This document shows, one piece after another, positions 36,401 through 46,034 of a DNA stretch of 64,000 nt; the first letter of the stretch is position 1; every line of letters starts with the position of its first letter. The notes below the pieces were generated by a model, which saw only the letters and a list, made by a program, of their open reading frames with translations, had not been told where the DNA came from and searched no databases. This stretch comes from Chitinophaga sp. S165. Its GTDB lineage: Bacteria; Bacteroidota; Bacteroidia; Chitinophagales; Chitinophagaceae. The position numbers and the translations under genes are program-made. The stretch is taken from the NCBI RefSeq assembly GCF_003182155.1, contig NZ_QGTG01000012.1, positions 124,001-188,000 on the forward strand, written 5' to 3'.

Positions 36401-37084
36401 ATGAAAGTACTGCTCGTTGAAGATAATATGGAGCTGGCCGGCAGCATTAATAATTTTCTCGAAAAAGAAGGTTATCTGTGCGAAGTGAGTTACACCAGCA
36501 ATGAAGCACATGATAAATTGGTTTCGTTTCAATATGATTGTGTGCTGCTGGATATTACATTGCCTGATGGCAACGGGCTGGAACTTCTTCAGTTTATTCA
36601 CCTGGAGAAGATTGACTGCTGTGTGCTGATCATTTCTGCAAGGAACTCTTTAGACGATAAGATAACAGGATTGGAGGGCGGCGCCGATGATTATCTGACC
36701 AAACCATTTCATCTCACCGAATTGCACGCCCGCCTGAGAGCGATATACAGGAGAAAGAAATTACAGGGTAACAACATTATTACATTTAACGAGATAACAT
36801 TGAATACCGATACCCTGGAAGCCGTCGTGAATGATGTGAGGCTGGACGTGACACCAAAGGAATTTGACCTCCTGCTTTATTTCCTTGTCAACAAGAACAG
36901 GGTCTTATCGCGTCAGTCTATTGCCGCGCATCTGTGGGGCGACTATACCGACAATCTGGCCAATTTTGATTTCGTATACCAGCATGTTAAAAACCTCCGC
37001 AAGAAGATACATGCCGCAGAAGGCGGAGATTATATTAATACGGTATATGGATTAGGGTACAAATTTAATACTGCCATGTCATGA
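36401..37084 (+). CDS. OmpR-family response regulator
   Basis: The 227-residue protein has a receiver domain with acidic pocket E7/D8, phosphoacceptor D51 (VLLDITLPDG), a conserved serine in ISARN and K101 (LTKPF). A winged-helix DNA-binding domain follows (TPKEFDLLLYFL, SRQSIAAHLWG, VYQHVKNLRKKI, INTVYGLGYKF). It is phosphorylated by the kinase encoded next, whose start overlaps its stop by ATGA (37081-37084). The efflux operon directly downstream is its probable target. Confidence 0.93.
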   Translation: MKVLLVEDNMELAGSINNFLEKEGYLCEVSYTSNEAHDKLVSFQYDCVLLDITLPDGNGLELLQFIHLEKIDCCVLIISARNSLDDKITGLEGGADDYLTKPFHLTELHARLRAIYRRKKLQGNNIITFNEITLNTDTLEAVVNDVRLDVTPKEFDLLLYFLVNKNRVLSRQSIAAHLWGDYTDNLANFDFVYQHVKNLRKKIHAAEGGDYINTVYGLGYKFNTAMS

Positions 37085-38415
37085 AACTGATCAACAAATT
37101 CACCTTGTGGTACCTCTGCATCACACTGGCAGCAATGCTTGTAGGAGTGGCGATCGCTTACAATAAAGTAAAGTCAGGGATTGACCAGGCAGAGATCAAC
37201 AGGTTGAAAGTATTCAATGACCAGATGGCCCGTCAGATGCAAAGAGGCGTATCCCCTGATACCTACATGCGTGGCAGGCCTGCAGAAATTACGCTGTTGC
37301 AAAATGAGATACCGGTGAACAGGTTCGAAGTGCATGAGCATACATTCTACAATACCATGTTACAGCACAGGGAATGCCGGCTGACTGTTACTTCTTTTTA
37401 TAAGATAAACGGGCAGTATTATAGCATCTCCTCCTATAATTATATCACCAAAGCAAAAGAGATCCTGCAGGGATTACTAAGTTCCTTCATCTGGATCTTT
37501 GCCATACTCCTGGCACTGGCAGTATTGTCTGCCCGCTTTGTATCACGGTTGATACTGGCGCCTTTTCATCACACGATGAAAAAAGTCCGCTCGTTCAACC
37601 TGAAAGATAAGAAGCCATTACAACTGCCGGAGGTCAATGCAGCAGAACTTAAAACGTTGAACAGCTTTCTGAACGGGATGACTGACAAGGCGCTGGACGA
37701 TTACCGCTCACTGAAAGAATTCACCGAAAACGCATCCCATGAATTACAGACGCCGGTGGCCGTACTGCGGAACAAACTGGAACTGATGACAGAAGCCTAC
37801 CTGCACGGGAAAGAACCAGATACTATTACGGGGCTGATCGCGGATATGCAAAACGCCATTGACAAGCTATCGAGAATAAACAGTTCACTGACCTTACTAG
37901 CCAGGCTGGAAAACAATGAATTTGGCAATAAGCAGTCTATTTCCTTCAGTCAGCTAACGACAGATGCGTTGCAAAGCTTTTCCGAGCTGATAGACATGAA
38001 AGCCATTACACTGGATACGAAGATCACGCCAGGCGTATCTGTACAGTTACATCCCGCGCTGACAGATATTCTGCTGGGCAACCTGCTCAGTAATGCGATC
38101 CGGCACAATGTACAAGGTGGTACTATCAGGGTAAGCCTGGTTAAATCAAGGCTGATCATCAGCAATACGGGAAACCAGCCGGATGTACCTACTACAGAGC
38201 TGTTCAAGCGTTTCAAGAAAGGCAGGAAGAACAGCGACTCGATAGGAATAGGTCTGGCTATCGTGAAACAGATCTGTGCCGTCAACCATTTTAATATTAA
38301 ATATGACTATGCCGGTGGATGGCATACTATGCAAATAATTTTCGAGGAATCAACAGAGAGCACAATGTCAGATAAGGAAAACGCCAACGCACTATTTCCT
38401 GAAAAGCAACATTAG
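37081..38415 (+). CDS. sensor histidine kinase
   Basis: The 444-residue protein has two membrane helices (about 10-28 and 133-157) around a periplasmic sensor of about 105 residues. A HAMP-like linker precedes the dimerisation domain with phospho-acceptor H220 (NASHELQTPVAVL). The ATPase domain has the N box LLGNLLSNAIRHN and the G box IGIGLAIVKQI. It acts on the response regulator encoded just upstream. The periplasmic part gives no clue to its signal, but the context suggests envelope stress or a compound exported by the pump. Confidence 0.93.
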   Translation: MKLINKFTLWYLCITLAAMLVGVAIAYNKVKSGIDQAEINRLKVFNDQMARQMQRGVSPDTYMRGRPAEITLLQNEIPVNRFEVHEHTFYNTMLQHRECRLTVTSFYKINGQYYSISSYNYITKAKEILQGLLSSFIWIFAILLALAVLSARFVSRLILAPFHHTMKKVRSFNLKDKKPLQLPEVNAAELKTLNSFLNGMTDKALDDYRSLKEFTENASHELQTPVAVLRNKLELMTEAYLHGKEPDTITGLIADMQNAIDKLSRINSSLTLLARLENNEFGNKQSISFSQLTTDALQSFSELIDMKAITLDTKITPGVSVQLHPALTDILLGNLLSNAIRHNVQGGTIRVSLVKSRLIISNTGNQPDVPTTELFKRFKKGRKNSDSIGIGLAIVKQICAVNHFNIKYDYAGGWHTMQIIFEESTESTMSDKENANALFPEKQH

Positions 38416-38444
38416 TGTTCATGGTCTAATGTTCAAGTATTATC

Positions 38445-39845
38445 ATGCAAACAAAAAGAATCGTCGTGATCCTGTTCCTGCTGTTATGGCACGGATCGAT
38501 GGAAGTTTTACACGCACAACAGGTACTGACGTTGAAAGAGGCTGTACAGACAGCACTAGCCAACTACGGATCAATTAAGGCCAAGGCTAATTACCTCAAT
38601 GCCTCAAAGTCCACCGTCACACAGGCAAAGCGGGACTATCTACCGAACCTTAACCTTTCGGCCCAGCAGGATTACGGTACAGTAAACGGACAGTTCGGTC
38701 CATCTTATGGTCTGAATGGGCTGGCGGTATCCTCATCAGGTCCTACCCTGCCATCACAAAACTGGAACGCTGCATTTGGCGGCCTTTATCTTGCCAACGT
38801 AAACTGGGATTTCTTTGCTTTCGGCCGTGCCAAAGAGAAGATCAAAACAGCACAGGCAGTAGTAGCCAGAGATCAGGCGGATTGGGAACAGGAACAATTC
38901 CAGCAATCAGTAAGAGTAGCTGGGGCCTATCTCAATCTACTGGCAGCACAACGCCTCACCAGGTCATGGTGGAACAACCTGGAACGTGCGGATACATTTC
39001 GTGCAGTGGTCGTAACAAGAGCCAAGAACGGATTGATACCAGGTGTTGATTCTACCCTGGCTAATGCAGAAGTGTCCAATGCAAAGATCGCTTATACAAA
39101 AGCAAAAGATGTGGAACAGACACAGGCAAACCAGTTGGCAGTATTGATGGGCGTACCTCCTACTGAATTCACACTGGATACGCTGTTCATTGCACGTATT
39201 CCCGCAGCACTGACGGATAGTGTGAATACGGCAGTACAGGGGCATCCTTTGCTGAAGTATTATGAAAACCGTATCAAACTGAGTGATGAACAGACACGCT
39301 ATATACACACACTGAACTTTCCTGCGTTCTCCGTATTCGGTGTTATGCAGACAAGAGGTTCAGGCTTTGACGCCAACTATATAACAGACCAGACAGCATA
39401 TAACAAAGGCTACTGGGATGGTGTAAAACCCGATCGTAGTAATTATTTACTGGGCGTAGGCGTAACCTGGAACATTACTTCTCCGCTGAGAGTGAAACAC
39501 CAGGCAGCTTCCCAGAAATTCATATCTAAGGGCCTGCAGGATGAATATGAACTGGTACGTCAGCAACTGACAGCACAGTTATCACTGTCTGACACCCGGA
39601 TCCAGAATGCACTTGTTAACTATGCAGAAGCTCCTATACAGGTCAATGCGGCGACAGAAGCCTACCAGCAAAGGACTGTCCTGTACAGGAACGGGCTGAA
39701 TACGATCGTAGACGTAACACAGGTCTTCTACACACTGAACCGTGCGGAAACAGACCGTGATATCGCCTACACTAACGTATGGCAGGCACTGTTACTGAAA
39801 GCTGCTGCTACCGGCAATTTCTCTCTATTCATCAATGAATTCTAA
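38445..39845 (+). CDS. TolC-family outer membrane efflux protein
   Basis: The 466-residue protein has a signal peptide (cleavage after VLHAQ). The TolC helical repeats follow, beginning TLKEAVQTALANYGSIKAK and again after the middle (NAATEAYQQRTVLYRNGLN), with long coiled-coil segments rich in A, Q, N. It forms the trimeric outer membrane channel of the RND pump encoded next. It lies 29 bases after the kinase gene and 4 bases before the RND gene, so regulator, kinase and pump are one operon. Confidence 0.92.
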   Translation: MQTKRIVVILFLLLWHGSMEVLHAQQVLTLKEAVQTALANYGSIKAKANYLNASKSTVTQAKRDYLPNLNLSAQQDYGTVNGQFGPSYGLNGLAVSSSGPTLPSQNWNAAFGGLYLANVNWDFFAFGRAKEKIKTAQAVVARDQADWEQEQFQQSVRVAGAYLNLLAAQRLTRSWWNNLERADTFRAVVVTRAKNGLIPGVDSTLANAEVSNAKIAYTKAKDVEQTQANQLAVLMGVPPTEFTLDTLFIARIPAALTDSVNTAVQGHPLLKYYENRIKLSDEQTRYIHTLNFPAFSVFGVMQTRGSGFDANYITDQTAYNKGYWDGVKPDRSNYLLGVGVTWNITSPLRVKHQAASQKFISKGLQDEYELVRQQLTAQLSLSDTRIQNALVNYAEAPIQVNAATEAYQQRTVLYRNGLNTIVDVTQVFYTLNRAETDRDIAYTNVWQALLLKAAATGNFSLFINEF

Positions 39846-39849
39846 TTAA

Positions 39850-42800
39850 ATGAACCTGATAAGATCAGCATTACGCAAACCAATATCCATACTGGTAATA
39901 GTGGCTGCCCTCTTCTTCTTCGGCATAGGCGCTGTAAGAACGATCAAGGTAGACATCTTCCCAAAACTGGACCTGCCGGTGATGTATATTGCCCATCCAT
40001 TCGGAGGATATACTCCTACCCAGATGGAAGCATACTTTGGTAAACAATATATCAACGTCCTGCTTTACGTAAATGGTATCAAAACCATTGAAACAAAAAA
40101 TATACAAGGGCTTACACTCATCAAGGTGAGTTTTTATCCAGGTACGAACATGGCACAGGCACAAGCAGAACTGAGTGCCTTCTGTAACCGTATACAGGCC
40201 ATTTTCCCTCCAGGCTCACAACCACCCTTCATTATCCGTTTTGACGCCTCTACCCTGCCCGTGGGCGAGCTGGTATTAAGCAGCGAAAAACGTAACAATA
40301 ACGAGTTGCTGGACCTTGCCAACACTTATGTACGTTCCTCTTTCACCTCCATTCCCGGTCTGGTGTCTGCACCTCCCTTTGGTGGTAACTTACGTACTGT
40401 AGTGGTGAAGGCAGATCCTGAACTGCTCCGTTCTCATAATATGACGCCGGATCAGCTGGTAGAAGCATTGCGCATCAACAACCAGACCTCACCATCCGGT
40501 AATGTACGTATCGGCGATATTAACTTCATTACACCCGCTAACACCGCGATTCGCACAGTAAAGGACTTTGAGAACATCCCGATTTTCAAAGGAGGTGTAC
40601 AAAACCTTTATCTGCGTGATGTAGCGACAGTAGAAGACGGAGCTGACATCACCACAGGTTATGCACTGGTGAACGGACGCCGTTCTGTATACTTAAGTGT
40701 GGCAAAATCCGGTGATGCGTCTACCTGGGATGTGGTTCAGAAACTGAAAAAAGCATTGCCTAAATTCCAGTCACTGCTTCCGGAAGATGTGAAACTGACA
40801 TATGAATTTGACCAGTCGGTATATGTGATCAACGCTGTAAAAAGCCTTATCAGCGAGGGTGCTATCGGTGCGATCCTTACAGGGCTTATGGTACTACTCT
40901 TCCTCGGAGATCCGAGAGGAGCGCTGATCGTGATACTGACTATTCCGACCTCCATCATAGCGGCAGTACTCTGCTTGAAAGTAGCAGGACAGACCATCAA
41001 CATCATGACACTAAGTGGTCTTGCACTGGCTATCGGTATCCTGGTGGATGAGAGTACGGTAACGATAGAGAATATACACCAGCATCTTGACATGGGTAAA
41101 CCGAAAGGACTGGCCATCTGGGATGCGTGTAAGGAAATTGCCTTCCCGAAATTGCTCATCCTGTTCTGTATCCTTGCGGTATTTGCACCGGCGTTCACAA
41201 TGGGTGGTATTCCGGGATCACTGTTCCTGCCACTGGCGCTAGCTATTGGCTTCGCAATGATCATTTCTTACTTTCTGGCGCAAACCTTTGTTCCTATCAT
41301 GGCTAACTGGCTGATGAAGGAACATCCGCATACGGGACATGAGCCGGACCATATCCTGAGTAAGAAAGAACTTGCAGAAAGAGCTGATATAAACAGTAAC
41401 GGTAAGCTTTCGATGTTCGAGCGCTTACGTAACCGTTTCATGCGTTTCATGGAGCGGATCATGCCGGCCCGCAAACTGATCGTATCGGTATATGTTATAG
41501 CGGGTATAGGATTGGTTGCGCTGATGCTCAATACTATCGGAAGGGACGTACTGCCGCGTGGTAACGGCAGCCAGTTCCAGTTGAGATTGCGTGCGCCAGA
41601 AGGCACCCGTGCTGAAAGAACAGAAGAGATCACCATAAAAACGGTCAATGCTATCAGAAGCATTGTAGGACCGGAAAATGTATCTATTTCATCATCTTAC
41701 GTGGGACAACACCCCGGACAATTCTCCATCAGCCCGATCTACCTGTTCATGCCAGGACCGCAGGAAGCAGTAATACAGGTTGCGTTGAAAGAAGACTATA
41801 AGGTGAATATGGACGAACTGAAAGATAAGATCAGGGAAAAGATGAGGGCAGAATTACCGGGTGTTAGTCCTTCATTCGAGCCGATAGAACTCACCGATAA
41901 GATCCTCAGTCAGGGTTCTCCTACGCCAATAGAAATAAGACTTTCCGGCAGGAACAAACAGCTCAATGAGCAATATGCTGCGAAGGTAATCGACAAACTG
42001 AAAAAGATCCCTTATCTCAGGGATGTGCAGCTTGGACAGTCTACCAAATATCCTTCTCTGAGGATCACTATTGACCGGGTACGTGCAGCACAGCTGGGAG
42101 TGGATGTAAGTGACATCTCCCGTTCGCTGATCGCGTCTACTTCTTCCTCCCGTTACACAGAGAAGAATATCTGGATAGATGAGAAATCAAACTTAAGCTA
42201 CAGTGTTCAGGTACAGATACCGGAAAATAAAATGACCGCTATTGAGGACATCGCAGAAATTCCTTTGCTGAAGAACGCCAGCAGACCGGTATTAGGAGAT
42301 GTGGCTACAATAACGAGAGACACTACTTACGGTGAAGCAGATAACCTGGGTGCTATTCCTTCACTTTCTGTTACGGCCAATACAAACAATATTGACCTGG
42401 GTACGGCGACTGACGATGTAAACAAGGCGATTGCTTCTATCGGAGAACTGCCACGTGGTCTCAGCGTTGAACTGATCGGTCTGAGCTCAACACTCACTGA
42501 AACACTGGACAGCCTGCAATCAGGATTGGTGGTAGCGGTGATAGTGATCTTCCTCATGCTGGCAGCTAATTTCCAGTCCTTCAAGGTATCAATGGTAGTA
42601 CTGGCCTCTGTGCCGGCAGTATTGATCGGTTCACTGACCTTACTGATTATCACCGGGTCTACGTTGAACCTGCAGTCTTATATGGGTATCATCATGTCGG
42701 TGGGCGTATCCATCTCGAATGCCGTGTTACTGATCACGAATGCGGAGCAATTACGATTGGGCAACGGGAATGCTTTACTTTCTGCAAAAGAAGCAGTAGC

Positions 42801-43065
42801 ATTACGTCTCCGTCCGATCCTGATGACCAGCCTTGCGATGGTAGCAGGTATGATCCCGATGGCGAGCGGCCTGGGAGAATCCGGCGACCAGACATCCCCG
42901 CTGGGACGTGCCGTGATCGGCGGGTTGATCGCCTCAACCTTCAGCACCCTCTTCATACTACCGCTGGTATTCGCATGGGCGCAGGGCAAGGCTAACACAC
43001 AATCGGTATCGCTTGATCCGGAAGATAAAGAAAGTAAAAACTATGTACCATCCTTACATGAATAA
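39850..43065 (+). CDS. RND-type efflux permease
   Basis: The 1071-residue protein has the AcrB/HAE1 plan: one N-terminal helix, a large periplasmic loop, six helices including LSGLALAIGILVDESTVTIE, a second large loop, and five C-terminal helices ending before residue 1050. TM4 reads VDES where drug pumps usually have VDDA, so one of the two proton-relay aspartates is replaced by glutamate; pumping may still be possible. Methionine pairs typical of CusA metal pumps are not evident, so the substrate is open. It works with the TolC channel and the adaptor encoded on either side. Confidence 0.92.
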   Translation: MNLIRSALRKPISILVIVAALFFFGIGAVRTIKVDIFPKLDLPVMYIAHPFGGYTPTQMEAYFGKQYINVLLYVNGIKTIETKNIQGLTLIKVSFYPGTNMAQAQAELSAFCNRIQAIFPPGSQPPFIIRFDASTLPVGELVLSSEKRNNNELLDLANTYVRSSFTSIPGLVSAPPFGGNLRTVVVKADPELLRSHNMTPDQLVEALRINNQTSPSGNVRIGDINFITPANTAIRTVKDFENIPIFKGGVQNLYLRDVATVEDGADITTGYALVNGRRSVYLSVAKSGDASTWDVVQKLKKALPKFQSLLPEDVKLTYEFDQSVYVINAVKSLISEGAIGAILTGLMVLLFLGDPRGALIVILTIPTSIIAAVLCLKVAGQTINIMTLSGLALAIGILVDESTVTIENIHQHLDMGKPKGLAIWDACKEIAFPKLLILFCILAVFAPAFTMGGIPGSLFLPLALAIGFAMIISYFLAQTFVPIMANWLMKEHPHTGHEPDHILSKKELAERADINSNGKLSMFERLRNRFMRFMERIMPARKLIVSVYVIAGIGLVALMLNTIGRDVLPRGNGSQFQLRLRAPEGTRAERTEEITIKTVNAIRSIVGPENVSISSSYVGQHPGQFSISPIYLFMPGPQEAVIQVALKEDYKVNMDELKDKIREKMRAELPGVSPSFEPIELTDKILSQGSPTPIEIRLSGRNKQLNEQYAAKVIDKLKKIPYLRDVQLGQSTKYPSLRITIDRVRAAQLGVDVSDISRSLIASTSSSRYTEKNIWIDEKSNLSYSVQVQIPENKMTAIEDIAEIPLLKNASRPVLGDVATITRDTTYGEADNLGAIPSLSVTANTNNIDLGTATDDVNKAIASIGELPRGLSVELIGLSSTLTETLDSLQSGLVVAVIVIFLMLAANFQSFKVSMVVLASVPAVLIGSLTLLIITGSTLNLQSYMGIIMSVGVSISNAVLLITNAEQLRLGNGNALLSAKEAVALRLRPILMTSLAMVAGMIPMASGLGESGDQTSPLGRAVIGGLIASTFSTLFILPLVFAWAQGKANTQSVSLDPEDKESKNYVPSLHE

Positions 43066-43066
43066 T

Positions 43067-44194
43067 ATGAACAGTCTAAAAGCACTTGCTATCACGATAA
43101 TATGCAGTTTACCTGCTACTATGCTGCTCAGCAGCTGCAGCCACACAGAAGGTAAATCAGAAAGTAAAGAGGCCGCCGCGCCTGAAGAAGCAGCCATTTC
43201 CGCTATCACCCTGCAAAAAGGCAAATTGTCTTCTTCTCTCCAGATACCTGGTGAGCTGATCGCCTACCAACAGGTAGACATCTATGCAAAGGTGAGCAGC
43301 TTTGTAAGAAAGCTGCATGTGGATGTAGGCTCGGAAGTAAGCACAGGCCAGTTGCTGGCCACCATGGAAGCGCCGGAGATCACCTCTCAGCTGTCAGGTG
43401 CGGAATCAAGATTAAAAGCACAGGAAGCAATATACCTGGCCAGTAAAGCTAATTATGACCGTCTGTACTCTACCAGCCTGACACCGGGAACTGTGTCCAA
43501 GAACGACCTGGATATTGCACTGGCCCGTCAGAATTCAGACAAGGCACAACTGGATGCTGCAAGGGCTTCCTACAGGGAAATTACCGATACCCGGAACTAC
43601 CTGGAGATCAGAGCACCATTTTCAGGCGTTATAAGCGCGAGAAATGTCAGCGCGGGCGCTTATGTCGGTCCAACGGGAAAAGGCTCTGAATTCCCTTTAT
43701 TTACCCTTCAGGAGCAAAAGAAACTGCGTCTTGTGATATCTGTGCCAGAGGCATACACTGCCTATCTCAATAATAACAGTGAGGTAAACTTCAATGTTAA
43801 GGCGTTCACAGGCCAGTCATTCACCGCCAAGGTGAATCGTCTTTCCGGCGCTTTGGATACCAGGTTACGTTCACAACGTATCGAAATGGATGTGATCAAC
43901 AATGATAAAAAACTGCTTCCAGGTATGATCGCAGAAGTGAACATTCCAATGAACAGTGCTGACAGTGCATTCCTGGTTCCTAAAACAGCAGTCGTAAATT
44001 CTACCCTGAACATATTCGTAGTGAGAGTGACAAACGGCAAGGCTGAAAGAGTACAGGTACAGACAGGACGTGAAGCAGACGGAAAAATTGAAATATATGG
44101 AAGTAATCTCAACGAGGGCGATACGATCGTAACTACCGCCACCGAAGAGTTAAGAGACGGCGCTGAACTAAAGCATGTAAAAACAGGCAAGTAA
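43067..44194 (+). CDS. RND efflux periplasmic adaptor lipoprotein
   Basis: The membrane-fusion protein has a lipoprotein signal peptide with lipobox LLSSC, then the barrel-sandwich half (YQQVDIYAKVSSFVRKLHVD, GSEVSTGQLLATM), an alpha-hairpin, and the returning half (YLEIRAPFSGVISARNVSAG). Beta-barrel and membrane-proximal domains follow (LLPGMIAEVNIP, FVVRVTNGKAERVQV). It links the RND pump to the TolC channel. I choose the ATG at 43067, one base after the pump stop; ATGs at 43058 and 43043 in the same frame are alternatives that would overlap the pump gene. Confidence 0.9.
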   Translation: MNSLKALAITIICSLPATMLLSSCSHTEGKSESKEAAAPEEAAISAITLQKGKLSSSLQIPGELIAYQQVDIYAKVSSFVRKLHVDVGSEVSTGQLLATMEAPEITSQLSGAESRLKAQEAIYLASKANYDRLYSTSLTPGTVSKNDLDIALARQNSDKAQLDAARASYREITDTRNYLEIRAPFSGVISARNVSAGAYVGPTGKGSEFPLFTLQEQKKLRLVISVPEAYTAYLNNNSEVNFNVKAFTGQSFTAKVNRLSGALDTRLRSQRIEMDVINNDKKLLPGMIAEVNIPMNSADSAFLVPKTAVVNSTLNIFVVRVTNGKAERVQVQTGREADGKIEIYGSNLNEGDTIVTTATEELRDGAELKHVKTGK

Positions 44195-44212
44195 GTAAGG
44201 ATGTAATCAACG

Positions 44213-44244
44213 AAAAAGGCTGTCACTTGCGGACAGCCTTTTTA
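44213..44244 (+). terminator. terminator of the efflux operon
   Basis: AAAAAGGCTGTC (44213-44224) pairs perfectly with GACAGCCTTTTT (44232-44243), 7-nt loop. It also faces the end of the minus-strand gene at 44267, so it can act on both strands. Confidence 0.92.
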
Positions 44245-44266
44245 CATATATATAGGGAGCCGAATA

Positions 44267-45682
44267 CTATTGGATCAATACTTTCTTTGTATATACTCCG
44301 GAACCGTTTGTTACCACCAGGATATAGAACCCGCTGGCGATATTACCGGTTGCAAGCGATACACGCTGTGTATTGGTTTTCTTATAAGCCGCTACTTTCT
44401 TATTCACATCCAGTAACTGTACCTGCACAGGTTTTGTGGCATCATATTTCTCTACGTTTACAGTCAGGGTCCCACCGCTTACAGATGGATTTGGGAATAC
44501 ACTGATACCGGTACTTTCTTCATGTTGTACATCTGCTGGCGACAATGCAGCAATAACTACAGAAGAAACCTTATCATTCCAGTTAGTCGGATCCAGTAAA
44601 GACACATCTGATGTAATTGTCGTACTGGCGCCTGAAAAGTTATTATTAGCATACAATGTAACCTGGTATCCGGCTGTTACTTTCAGTGAAGTAATATCAT
44701 CATTACGCGCGCCATATGCCTGTAGCTGGGCCAGGGTATAACTACCCACAGGTAAGTGCACACCATAGCCACTGTAGTTGATGTCCTGGAACATGCTCAC
44801 AGCAATTGGCTGTGGTGTAGAATAAGTAAACGGATACGTTTGTTGTGCCTGCACGAATTGTGTTTCATACTGGGTGGTCCATCCGAAAGCGGTTGTAGCC
44901 AATGATTTCAGGTTCACGCCCGCGGCAGCGCTCCAGAAATGTACGAACTCGCCCATATTCATGCTGTTGTAATTGTTACCTGACCTTGAGAAGTACAGGG
45001 ACAGCTGATTGAAGTAACGGTTCAGTACTTTAGCACCACCGTATTGGTTGTAGATGGGATAAAACCAATCTTTGAACCAGGCAGTGTTAGCTCTCGGGAA
45101 ATTGTCGCGGGTAGCGGTGAAATCATTGTAAGCTGAAGTAGCCCTGCTTTCCAGACCTAACCCTTTGTACACATCATAAATAAAGATCTCGGCCCATTTG
45201 CTGTCGCCCCAGATGCCAAAGGCAGGTGAGCCGTGCATGTTCTTGCCTCCTATTTCCACAATATGGGCTACTTCGTGTGTAAGCAGGTTGTAATCTCCCT
45301 GAGTAGCGCTTGTCCACGGACCAGCGCCGGCATCGATCACGTTTCTGTTGTCGTGACTTGCATCGAAATAAGTAGAGGGGTGTCCGCCGCTATATTTGTT
45401 CGTATGCAGGATGGCGAACAGGTGCGGGTCGGTACCAAAAGAGCCATAGGTCTTTTTGGTATAACGCCATACATCGCCGAGGTACTGGCGCGGCCAGGTA
45501 ACAGACGTGCTTACGTCATTGTCAAAATAGAGGGCCAGGTCATTGTCATAAAAAACGCGGGAAATAAGCTGGTTGTGTTCAAACCAGTGCTCCTGCCAGG
45601 TAGCAGGAGGTGTTTGTGCTTTTACCTGGGTAACGGGAAATGCCAGGCAGGTCAGGAGTACCAATACGTAGAACTTTTGCAT
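44267..45682 (-). CDS. secreted HExxH metalloprotease with crystallin-type domain, T9SS type A
   Basis: The 471-residue protein has a signal peptide (cleavage after TQVKAQ) and a catalytic region with HEVAHIVE (zinc ligands H136, H140; base E137). A possible third ligand is E165 in SKWAEIFIYD, the spacing of a gluzincin-like enzyme. A beta/gamma-crystallin module (about 300-385; QDINYSGYGVHLPVGSY and ANNNFSGASTTITSD) follows. The T9SS type A sorting domain (about 395-471) starts VFPNPS and ends TKKVLIQ. The protease family is not one I can name. Its closest relative is the next gene on this strand. Confidence 0.75.
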   Translation of the reverse strand: MQKFYVLVLLTCLAFPVTQVKAQTPPATWQEHWFEHNQLISRVFYDNDLALYFDNDVSTSVTWPRQYLGDVWRYTKKTYGSFGTDPHLFAILHTNKYSGGHPSTYFDASHDNRNVIDAGAGPWTSATQGDYNLLTHEVAHIVEIGGKNMHGSPAFGIWGDSKWAEIFIYDVYKGLGLESRATSAYNDFTATRDNFPRANTAWFKDWFYPIYNQYGGAKVLNRYFNQLSLYFSRSGNNYNSMNMGEFVHFWSAAAGVNLKSLATTAFGWTTQYETQFVQAQQTYPFTYSTPQPIAVSMFQDINYSGYGVHLPVGSYTLAQLQAYGARNDDITSLKVTAGYQVTLYANNNFSGASTTITSDVSLLDPTNWNDKVSSVVIAALSPADVQHEESTGISVFPNPSVSGGTLTVNVEKYDATKPVQVQLLDVNKKVAAYKKTNTQRVSLATGNIASGFYILVVTNGSGVYTKKVLIQ

Positions 45683-45814
45683 AAAAACGGATTGAATGTT
45701 GAAAAAAAACTGACGGACGGTCTGTCCTACAGTGTTATATGAATAAATGATCTTATTGCATAACTACTTTCTTCTTGTATTATTTCTTGCCGTTTACTGC
45801 TACCAGTATAAGAA

Positions 45815-45840
45815 TAGCACCGGCCATCACGCCGGTGCTA
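45815..45840. terminator. hairpin between the two metalloprotease genes
   Basis: TAGCACCGGC (45815-45824) and GCCGGTGCTA (45831-45840) form a perfect 10-bp stem with a 6-nt loop. It may be a back-up terminator for the upstream minus-strand gene; a T-run is weak. Confidence 0.5.
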
Positions 45841-45981
45841 AAAGGAAACGCAGGATAGAATTGCTTTCTTATAAACCACTGCGGTCCTGCTGACACCCAT
45901 CAGAAATTTATTTCTGATCTAAACGCTTAAGCGAATCGGGTGCCGGTTGGTCTACACATAGTAATGGTTGAATCTTGAGGG

Positions 45982-46009
45982 AAAAGCTGCCGGACAAACG
46001 TCCGGCAGC
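45982..46009 (-). terminator. terminator of the second metalloprotease gene
   Basis: GCTGCCGGAC (45986-45995) and GTCCGGCAGC (46000-46009) form a perfect stem with a 4-nt loop. On the minus strand TTTT follows. It lies 26 bases after the stop codon. Confidence 0.85.
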
Positions 46010-46034
46010 GGTATATGAAATCAGGAATATGTCA

